In this document: in pieces, positions 36,476 to 48,400 of the stretch
Numbering within the stretch: the stretch's first letter is position 1
Layout: each line of letters begins with the position of its first letter
Source of the DNA: Argopecten irradians
Lineage: Eukaryota > Mollusca > Bivalvia > Pectinida > Pectinidae
Direction: 5' to 3'
Assembly: GCF_041381155.1 (NCBI RefSeq)
Contig: NC_091135.1
Location: forward strand, 51,969,997-52,033,996
Length of the DNA stretch: 64,000 nt
Notes under the pieces: model-generated
The model's database searches: none
What the model saw: the letters and a program-made list of their open reading frames with translations, nothing else
What the model was told of the DNA's origin: nothing
Made by a program: the position numbers and the translations under genes

Positions 36476-39400
36476 ATGGACCGGTGTATTATGTGCATCG
36501 TGTTGCTATTTGCTGCATTATCCGCGAACGGCGGTCACACAAAAGAAATACCAAATTTCATAGTCATGTTGATGGACGATGTGAGTTTCAGAATTTACAG
36601 GATATAACAAAACCACAGACAATGGTTATCATCAGAAACATCAGAAAATCACATTCTGACATTGACCATTTTGACAATACTTATATAGGCCTACAACAAA
36701 ACAAAATAAATGTCCATGTTTATATGTGCTCATTAAGATTACATATGCATTGTATGTTTCTGATATACCCTAATATGCCTATTTCCAATATCCTGATGAA
36801 ATAGAAGAGGCATCTAGCCCTCCAAAAGTTCTGTTTGCATATGTAAAAGTAAGTTGCAGACAGTTTATCTATGTGAAAACTCTAATAAGTTAGAGAAGAT
36901 AAATGATATACTGATGTCTGTATTAACAAGATTTACATTTGTCTTTACTTTATGTATATATGTAAAAATGCATGTGTAACAGAAATTTTGGAGGGCAGTG
37001 TACATTATTGAAACGGATGGTGTATGGGTTAGAAAGATGACCCAACTCGTCAAGTTCAGGAGTAGTGTTTATTATATTTATGACAGGAAAATATACCCTG
37101 CAACAACACAAACATTACTAACGTTACGATAACATTACATCAGGCGATACATCACACAAACAAGACAAACTAAAAGATCTGACATTTAAGATTATTTAAA
37201 TATGTACAATCAACAGGAAATAAGTTACACACTAAAAACATCCGGTCTAGGGATAGACGATGCGCTATACCACTATAATTTACTAAAGCTAACGATAACG
37301 TAATAATATATGGCTAAGGCAAGTACATTGTCACCATCGCAATGGACACACACAATTAGCAAATATATTAAAAACATAATAATCATCTCTGTGTGGCAGA
37401 AGGCATTCAAGAAAGTGACCCAGCCACAACGCTAACTAGTGTTTGACTAATGCGTTCACAACACCTGGAATAGTAAATGAATAAAAATACAATCAGAACG
37501 GCCGGTATAATTGCGACCACTCGGGTAACCCGCGTACACATAAACATTATTTTTATCAAAAAACGTAAACATAATAATAATTATACTGATTGTAAAAACG
37601 ACACGCCGAGGAGATACATGACATTAGAGAAATGGAGAAAATGATAGATATAAGCAGGTTAATACAAATAGATTTGACATACCTCTCTCTCTGACCACCA
37701 TTCCAAACGTCTGGTCATTGTCTGGTCAGTCAAGCGGCCAGAAAGCATACCAAATATACATAACCAATAAAAATTGGTTACACATGACATCATATTCGCA
37801 GATATACAAAACGCATATACCAAACAATATATGTTAAATTTAATAAAATACAACCCCGCTACATATATATGTGAGCAAAAGTATACATGTACTGCATGAT
37901 ATACAATGTAGCTATATATGGGCCTAGCAAGAATCAAAATGAGGTACATACATATAGGCAAATATATGTCTTATATGCATGGTAGCTACACATTTATTAT
38001 AAATTTTTATTATTTTTCTTCAGACCTCCGGACATAAAAATGTGATTTGATAATGAGTAAATAAATAATATATATACATACTGCATAATGAAAAAAGAAA
38101 AATATAGCTTATATAGTATAATGATCAATGATAAGAATTTTAGAAATTTTATAATTTATTATATCAAATTATATCTAATTTGATATAATGTATAACATGG
38201 TGACGAATGTGGTGTAATATATATAACTGTCCGTCCGTCCGTCCGTCCGTCCGTCCGTCCGTCCGTCCGTCCGTCGTCCGTCCGTCCGTCGTCCGTCCGT
38301 CCGTCCGTCCGTCCGTCCGTCCGTCCGTCCGTACGAATGGTTTCCGGAGCATAACTCTAAAACCAGTAGAGATATTTCCACGAAACTTCATACACACATT
38401 GGTCTTATGGTCTAGTAGTGCCTTTTGCTATTTTAAGGTTTTCACGTTTTGTACTTTTTTCTGTAACCATGGAAACATTGCTGAAAATAGCAGATTTTTG
38501 TACCAGGTTCGTTTCCGGAGCATAACTCTAAAACCAGAAGAGATATTTCCACGAAACTTCATAGACACATTGGTCTTATGGTCTAGTAGTGCCTTTTGCT
38601 ATTTTAAGGTTTTCACTTTTTGTACTTTTTTCTGTAACCATGGAAACATTGCTGAAAATGGCAGATTTTTGTGTAAGAATCGTTTCCGGAGCACAACTCT
38701 AAAACCAGCAGAGATATTTCCATGAAACTTCATAGACACATTGTTCTTATGGTCTAGTAGTGCCTTTTGCTATTTTTAGGTTTTCACTTTTTGTGCTTTT
38801 TTCTGTAACCATAGAAACATTGCTGAAAATATCATATTTTTGTAGCAGGTTCATTTCCGGAGCATAACTCTAAAACCAGCAGAGATATTTCCACGAAACT
38901 TCATAGACACTTTCTTTTTATGGTCTAGTAGTACCTTTTGCTATTTTCAGGTTTTCATTTTTTGCACTTTTTCCGTTACCATGGAAACATTGCTGAAAAT
39001 ATCATGGTAAATGGTAAATGTTACTTTGCAAAACTCCACCCATCTTTGTGTATATAGTCTTAATATAAATTAATGTCAAGGCTGTATACCTGATTCAACA
39101 ATTGCAGCCCCACTCTACTTGAATTATACTCCATCTTTCTTTAGCTCAACTTCCTTTTTCCTGTTTTTTTTTCATACACATAAGTCTCTACAATCAAACT
39201 TACTTCAGCTTTGATATCTCCATTGGCGGGGGATCTGAATGACTATGTCCTTGTTTATTTTATGATACATGATAAGTTCTAATGAGTAAACATGTTTCCC
39301 TATGTAATACAGCATCTACGTTGGGTCAACTGTTCCAGGTATTGGCTTTCATACCCAAATATTGACATATCCCGATGTACTGCTATATTAACTCGCCAAT

Positions 39401-42400
39401 AATCTCTGTACAGAGTTGATTCCTAAGACTCCAATAAACGTATCGTACCATCCACTGAATCTGTGTTGGAGTTCTACATCTATACACACCACAACAATTA
39501 ACCTACGAAACTACACGAAGATATAAACATCATACTATAAAATCAGTTGTGTTATATAAAATCTTGTTGTTCACAAGCCAAGCATGCTTAATACTATATT
39601 ATTAAATTTTGCTTAAATGAAATTAATTAATCCTGCCGATACAATATCTTTAAAAAAAAAATAGAAGGCCTAATATATAGGCAGATTTTGTGACCGACAG
39701 ATTGAATACTGCAAACTGTCACCTAAAACCACAATTTGCCTATTTCTGTAACATATGGATATCAAACGGATTTTGTTGACTATAGGAAGTGGTTTAATTT
39801 TAACGAACTGGTAATAGCATTCTGTTATTTGAACAGATGGGATGGGGAGACCTTGGAGTGTTTGGTGAGCCCAGCAAGGAGACACCAAACCTGGACAGGA
39901 TGGCTAGTGAAGGAATGCTGTTAACAGACTTCTATTCCGCAAATCCTCTGTGCTCACCATGTAAGTATACCTGCATAATACAAATATATGTATACATACA
40001 GAATAATTATATATCTGAACTTGTATTTGGTTCTGGTAATATCATGTAGACATTTGTAATCAAGCCAGTAAATAATATTATGTTCCACAGTTGTAAGCAT
40101 TGATGACTTATTATCCCACTAAATTTGTTATAGCTCGTGCAGCCATGATGACTTATTACCCTACTAACTTTGTTATAGCTCATGCAGCCATGATGACAGT
40201 TGTAAGCATTGATGACTTATTCCCCTGCTAATTTTGTTATAGCTCTTGCAGCCATGATGACTTATTACCCTGCTAACTTTGTTAAAAGTCGTGCAGCCAT
40301 GATGACAGTTGTAAGCATTGATGACTTATTACCCCGCTAGTTTTGTTTTAGCTCGTGCAGCCATGATGACAGTTGTAAGCATTGATGACTTATTACCCCG
40401 CTAACTTTGTTATAGCTTGTGCAGCCATGATGACTTATTACCCTACTAATTTTGTTCTAGCTCGTGACATGATGACAGTTGTAGGCATTGATGACTTATT
40501 ACCCTGCTTACTTTGTTATAGCTTGTGTAAGCATTAATGACTTATAACCCCGTTAACTTTGTTATAGCTTGTACAGCCATGATGACTTATTTCCCTGCTT
40601 ACTTTCTTAAAGGTCGTGCAGCCATGAAGACTTATCACCCCGTTAATTTTGTTATAGCTCTTACAGCCATGATGACTTATTTCCCTGCTAACTTTGTTAA
40701 AGGTCGTGCAGCCATGATGACAGTTGTAAGCATTGATGACTTATTATCCCGCTAGTTTTGTTTTAGCTCGTGCAGCCATGATGACAGTTGTAAGCATTGA
40801 TGACTTATTACCCCGCTAACTTTGTTATAGCTTGTGCAGCCATGATGACTTATTACCCTACTAATTTTGTTCTAGCTCGTGACATGATGACAGTTGTAGG
40901 CATTGATGACTTATTACCATGCTTACTTTGTTATAGCTTGTGTAAGCATTAATGACTTATAACCCCATTAACTTTGTTATAGCTTGTACAGCCATGATGA
41001 CTTATTTCCCTGCTTACTTTCTTAAAGGTCATGCAGCCATGAAGACTTATCACCCCGTTAATTTTGTTATAGCTCTTACAGCCATGATGACTTATTTTCC
41101 TGCTAACTTTGTTAAAGGTCGTGCAGCCATGATGACAGTTGTAAGCATTGATGACTTATTACCCCGTAAACTTTGTTATAGCTCTTGCAGCCATGATGTC
41201 TTATAACCCTGCTAACTTTGTTCTAGCTCTTACAGCCATGATGACTTATTTCCCTGCTAACTTTGTTAAAGGTCATGCAGCCATGATGACAGTTGTAAGC
41301 ATTGATGACTTATTACCCTGCTTACTTTGTTATAGCTTGTGTAAGCATTAATGACCTATTACCCTATTAACTTTGTTATAGCTTGTACAGCCATGATGAC
41401 TTATTTCCTTGCTAACTTTCTTAAAGGTCGTGCAGCCATGACTTGATGACTTATTACCCCGCTAACTTTGTTCTAGCTCATGCAGCCATGATGACAGTTA
41501 TAAGCATTGATGACTTATTACCCTGCTAACTTTGTTATAGCTCATGCAGCCATGATGACTTATTATCCCGCTAACTTTGTTATAGCTCGTGCAGCCATGA
41601 TGACAGTTGTAAGCATCGATGACTTATTACCCCGCTAACTTTGTAATAGCTCGTGTAGCCATGATGACAGTTGTAAGCATTGATGACTTATTTCCCTGCT
41701 AACTTTGTTAAAGGTCGTGCAGCCATGATGACAGTTGTAAGCATTGATGACTTACGCTGCGTACTTTGTTCTAGCTCGTGCAGCCATGGTGACAGTTGTA
41801 AGCATTGATGACTTATTACCCTGCTAACTTTGTTATAGCTCATGCAGCCATGATGACAGTTGTAAGCATTGATGACTTATTACTCTGTTAACTTTGTTCT
41901 AGCTCGTGCAGCCATGATGACAGTTGTAAGCATTGATGACTTATTACCCTGCTAACTTTGTTATAGCTCATGTAAGCATTGATGACTTATTACCCTGCTA
42001 ACTTTGTTATAGCTCATGCAGCCATGATGACAGGAAAACTCCCTATCTTATGTTCAACAGTTGTAAGCATTGGTGACTTATTACCCCGCTAACTTTGTTA
42101 TAGCTCGTGCAGCCATGGTGACAGTTGTAAGCATTGATGACTTATTACCCTGCTAACTTTGTTATAGCTCATGCAGCCATGATGACATTGTAAGCATTGA
42201 TGACTTATTATCCCGCTAACTTTGTTATAGCTCGTGCAGCCATGGTGACAGTTGTAAGCATTGATGACTTATTACCGCGCTAATTTTGTTCTAGCTAGTG
42301 CAGCCATGATGACAGTTGTAAGCATTGATGACTTACGCTGCGTACTTTGTTCTAGCTCGTGCAGCCATGGTGACAGTTGTAAGCATTGATGACTTATTAC

Positions 42401-45400
42401 CCTGCTAACTTTGTTATAGCTCATGTAAGCATTGATGACTTATTACCCTACTAACTTTGTTATAGGTCGTGCAGCCATGATGACAGTTGTAAGCATTGAT
42501 GACTTATTACCGCGCTAACTTTGTTCTAGCTCGTGCAGCCATGATGACAGTTGTAAGCATTGATGACTTATTACTCTGTTAACTTTGTTCTAGCTCATGC
42601 AGCCATGATGACAGTTGTAAGCATTGATGACTTATTACCCTGCGTACTTTGTTCTAGCTCATGCAGCCATGGTGACAGTTGTAAGCATTGATGACTTATT
42701 ACCCTGCGTACTTTGTTCTAGCTCGTGCAGCCATGGTGACAGTTGTAAGCATTGATGACTTATTACCCTGCTAACTTTGTTATAGCTCATGTAAGCATTG
42801 ATGACTTATTACCCTGCTAACTTTGTTATAGCTCGTGCAGCCATGATGACAGTTGTAAGCATTGATGACTTATTACCCCTCTAACTTTGTTATAGCTCGT
42901 GCAGCCATGATGATAGTTGTAAGCATTGATGACTTATTACCGCGCTAATTTTGTTCTAGCTCGTGCAGCCATGATGACAGTTGTAAGCATTGATGACTTA
43001 TTACCCTGCGTACTTTGTTCTAGCTCGTGCAGCCATGGTGACAGTTGTAAGCATTGATGACTTATTACCCTGCTAACTTTGTTATAGCTCATGTAAGCAT
43101 TGATGACTTATTACCCTACTAACTTTGTTATAGCTCGTGCAGCCATGATGACAGTTGTAAGCATTGATGACTTATTACCCTGCTAACTTTGTTCTAGCTC
43201 GTGCAGCCATGATGACAGTTGTAAGCATTGATGACTTATTACCCTGTTAACTTTGTTCTAGCTCATGCAGCCATGATGACAGTTGTAAGCATTGATGACT
43301 TATTACCCTGCGTACTTTGTTCTAGCTCGTGCAGCCATGGTGACAGTTGTAAGCATTGATGACTTATTACCCTGCTAACTTTGTTATAGCTCATGTAAGC
43401 ATTGATGACTTATTACCCTACTAACTTTGTTATAGCTCGTGCAGCCATGATGACAGTTGTAAGCATTGATGACTTATTACCCTGCTAACTTTGTTCTAGC
43501 TCGTGCAGCCATGATGACAGTTGTAAGCATTGATGACTTATTACCCTACTAACTTTGTTATAGCTCGTGCAGCCATGATGACAGTTGTAAGCATTGATGA
43601 CTTATCACCCTGATAACTTTGTTCTAGCTCGTGCAGCCATGATGACAGGAAGACTTCCTATCAGAAATGGGTTCTACTCCACTAATGCCCATGCTAGAAA
43701 TGGTAAGTCAGCAACGTAATGTTGAAGTTTTCTTGAACTTTGAGAAAGGGACTGTTTATACAGTTGTGGTTGTTGTTACTTGTTGTATACATCTTTGAAA
43801 CCCAACAGTCAATTAAACTTATTTGCACTGGATGACATATGCCTGGATCTAGGTTGAGTATTCATCTTTATTTTATGCAGAGAGTTAATGTTTAATATTT
43901 ATATTTTTATTCACTATTTCCTTTCAATTTCCAGCATACACACCCCAAGACATAATGGGAGGAATTCCTGACTCTGAGATACTTCTGCCAGAACTTCTTA
44001 AACAGTCGGGATACCACACTAAACTTGTTGGTAAATGGTAAGAAACTTCAGCTTTTGATATTGAGGTTGTCACCTAACTTAGACAAATTTCCATTTCGCT
44101 TGTCTCCCCTTCAAAGAATCTCTGTCCCAATGCTTTATATCTATGAGGCTTTATGGTCACCTCATTCTATAGTTTTTACCCTTGGAGTGGTCACTGGCAA
44201 CAAAGCTGTAGGAGAAAAAATGAAAAACTTTGGAGTTTGAACTGCACCTAAAGAAAATACCCAAAAGCAGAAGCTTCACATGTTGTTATCACAGAATCCT
44301 TGTGTGTGTGTTCAACATTTTGAACAATTGTAAAGCAAAATGGTCAATGATCACTTGTTGCCTAAGCAATCTTGAAATTTAAAAATCAGTCTTTGTCACA
44401 GACTTTTCATTAGAATTGTGAGATTGAATGTCCATGATCATTGTAAATCATGTATACCGGTAAAATGTATAGGCTTAATTTCTTTGATGCAGAGTTTTGT
44501 TTATTTTAACTCATGTTTAATTTGGAAATTTTAAATCAAAACCAATATCTGGTATCAAAAACATCAGAAGTTAATTATTTTCATTGCTTCATGGAAATAT
44601 CTTGATCTTTTTCAATAAAGCTACAATCTTTGTTCAAGGCATCTAGGTCAGCAACCTCAGTATCATCCCCTACGACATGGCTTTGATGAATGGTTTGGTT
44701 CCCCGAATTGTCACTTTGGGCCGTACAATGATGTCAATACTCCTAATATTCCAGTCTACCGGGATGCTGTCATGGCTGGCAGGTTTGTACTTAGACTGTC
44801 GGAAAACAGTCTTCAGACAACCTTCATTTTGCATGATTTATATTGTGACTTTTATTCTAAGACTGGTACCTTTGGATGATGATCTTGACATAACTAACAT
44901 GGTTAGGTAGTGTTTATGTAGTATGACTGTGCTTGACATTAAGGGAATGTGACGTTAACAAAATTATTCTGCTGAATTCTGAATTCTGGAATTCTGGTGA
45001 CCTTGACATCACCAGATTTCGTTGTGTGACCTTGATACTACTTGATTCTGTATGGTGGTCTTAGTTATTAACACTACTTGATTTGATACTTACGATGACC
45101 CTGATTATTATTTGAGGTACTTATTAACTTGGTGCATAAATATTGTAACCTCATGAGTAGTGACTCTGACATCAAAATATATGTTATGGGTACTGATATG
45201 TCACATTGTTACTAGTTACGATAACTGATACCTTATAAGAAATGAAAACCTTTACATTACAGATACTATGAAGAGTTTCAGATTGACAAAAGGACTGGAT
45301 TATCTAACCTGACCATGTTATACTTAGATGTAGGTATGACCAAGCTCTGGTACTAGGTCTCATCAGACATTTTATTGGTGTGTTAATTATTTAAAGCAAA

Positions 45401-48400
45401 TACTGATACTTCTACATTCTTCCCTCTTTTTCGGGTTCAGTTGAATATATGGGAGTTATCATTCTTCCCTCTTTTTGGGGTTCAGTTGAATATATGGGAG
45501 TTATCATGACCAGGCTTTGAGTACTGTCTTATGTATTATATTTTCCTGTTACAAGTTTAATAGGCTACCTTTGTGGTATCTAAGTAAGTATCACATATGT
45601 TATCTTTGCAGGAAGCTATTCAGTTTATTAAACAACAACATTTAAAGAAGCAGCCATTTTATTTGTACTGGACTCCCGATGCCACACATGAGCCCTTGTA
45701 TGTGTCTGAGAAGTTCTATAACACCAGCCAGCGTGGTCTGTAAGTAATGTTAAACCTGTTTAGTTCTGTTTTTTCTGTTTTTAAAGTCTAATTAAATGGT
45801 AGTTGTAGTATATGTAAAGTCGTTGTACTTGGTCTGTCGCCATCCATGATCCTTCATCAGCTGTCAACTGCACATGTGTAAATTCCATATTGTCCCTATT
45901 ATTGTCCTCTAATAAGGGTGCCCCCAGTTTTTTTGCTGAAAAAAATCAACTAATTTCATACAATTTTTTTGCCAGATTGTGACGATTTGTCTTTGTAGAC
46001 GCTAATATAATACTGTTTCACATCAATCTGATGCTTAACAGATATCCGATCAGCTATAAATTTATTGCATTGGGCAACTTAGGACATCTTTGCCAAGTGT
46101 TTACACATAGAAACAGCGAGAACGCCATGTTCAAAACAAAATGTGTCACTTGAATGCTCCACACACGTGAATGGATGAAGAATAACTGGCAACAACATTT
46201 TAGCGATGTCTATACAGGTTTTATGAATACTTACTGTATATGTATGATAAAGGTTCCAAAATAACAGGAATGTTATCATTTCTAAGCATTTTATTGTGTG
46301 CTCTTGTCGGTATTTCCCATCTGCCACAAAACGAAAGTAGCGATCGAAAGAACCGTCCGCCATTTTGTGTACGCATGTTAAACAAACAGGCTAGCATGAA
46401 ATGCCAAAATTTTATGAAACAGACTTATTTAACCAATGTTTAATACTTCTGGTGCATACATTTTGTCATAATTATGTAATTTCAATACTTACTTGACTTC
46501 AAAACGTAAGTTGGTTATAGTAAGTTTCAGAAAAATACGAAACTAAAAGCAAGAGTACTGTAGTCTGTTTCAGAAAAAAACATCTAAAAATGGTCTCAAA
46601 TAACGGCGCCCCCTTAGCCATTTACCCTGCCCCGGCGCCCTCATTAGAGAAAATACGGTATTTCATTCAAATAAGTTCATCTTCAATAACGGAAAGGCAC
46701 AGTACACTGATATAGAAACTTTAGCATGGTGGGAAAAGCTACCAAATTTGTTCAAATGGGCTAAAATCTTTAAATGATTTCTTGTCAATAACTAGAGATC
46801 TGATTTTGGGCCTGTAGCATGATTGGATGAAAGGCTATCAATTGCATGTTCGTTTAAATAGATGACCTTGACTTTCATTCAAGGCCACAAGGGTCAAATT
46901 GGCTAAAATCATTGAAGTAGTGGTACGCAATGTACTTCTTTTCAATAACTAAGAGGCCTAGAGAACTGGAAAGTCTATGATAAATATCCCACACATGAGA
47001 CATATTTGACTTAGTTAGAATGTATGTATTATGATAAAGGCCTTGAGGTATCAGAATTGTAGATTAGGATATTGGTTTGAATATGAACTGTTGTTTTCTG
47101 ACCAGATATGGCGATGCAGTTCGAGAACTTGACTATGCTGTGGGGGAAATCCTGAAAACTTTGGTTACTCTTGGGCTTGATAAGAACACATTTGTATTCT
47201 TCTCCTCTGACAATGGAGCAGCAACATATGCAAAAACATCAGGTAAATGTTAAAATTGTCAGGTAGATAAGTTGTTGTTTAGGAGATTTAAAACATTGGA
47301 TAAATTTATTGTTTATGTCATCTTCCTCTAAGATAAATGTTGTTTATGATAGTTGTATGATGTTTGACCTTGGTGATTCGTATTTCTATGGGAAGTGAAA
47401 AATGGACTAGACTATGCTGCAAGATACATTAATTAATTGTGTTGACTTACATACTACTAAATCAGAAAGAAAAATGTTCATGGCACCCTAATGGGCGCCA
47501 TTTTATTTATCTTTCTACTTTCTACTTTAAACGTATTTCCAAACAGGGGGTAGTAATGGTCCATATCTTTGTGGAAAGGAGACAACCTTCGAGGGTGGTA
47601 TGAGAGAACCTGCTATAGCATGGTGGCCGGGAAAGATCTCGTCGGGCCAGGTAAGGACCAATCACAAGCTAGATGTCCTATATCTTCATTCAGTCTGTAA
47701 GTGTTAATGCTGTAAGGCCATCTGAGATAAAGTATCAAAACTAGGGTCATATGTGTATCAAATAACAATTTTCGTTTCATTTCTTTACATGGTACTGAAA
47801 CAGTACCTCTTTATAATGAACCATTGGGATTAATCAGATTACATATTTGAAATAAAATTGTCAAAAACAATGGAGAGTTGGTAATACTAAGCATTAGAAA
47901 ATGAACAGGTGTGTCTAGGCCAGGTGGAAAAGTGATATACCTGTTGTTTATATTTTGACTTGTATGCCATCAGGTGATATATGTTGATGATAAATCTGTA
48001 GAATTTTTCATGTGTTGCTGATGATAGAATTCTTGATATGCAGATAATGCGTGTGTGGAATAAACAATAAAACTTGTACATTTGACAGGTATCTCATCAG
48101 GTAGGATCTCTAATGGACCTATTTCCTACTATACTAGACTTCCTTGGACTCAAACCTCCTTCTGACCGAATTATTGATGGAATCAGTCTCAAGGATACAC
48201 TATTCCAAAACACTGGAGTTCAAAGGTAACTTGTATCTCTAAATCCATGTATCAAGGAATATCATGTTCTTATTATTTTCTAAGACAAGCATGTTTTTTC
48301 TGATTAGCCAACAATGAAAAGAATGCTCTATACTAGAAATCTACTTTCTCGCTAAACTTCTTTTCTCATACACATGGGCAGGTTTCAAATATGACAAAGT

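Noticed and set aside
38164-38725. Thr-Asp-Gly-Arg and Pro-Ser-Val-Arg repeat proteins, up to 172 codons
   Set aside because: Products of the CCGT microsatellite and the 171-bp repeat, open on both strands.
40537-41351. Open frames of 67-84 codons in the GALNS intron-2 array
   Set aside because: Translation of the satellite. Any coding look comes from the exon-3 piece in each unit.
40091-43627. CRISPR-like array
   Set aside because: Repeats are head-to-tail without unique spacers, in an animal intron, and match the adjacent exon.
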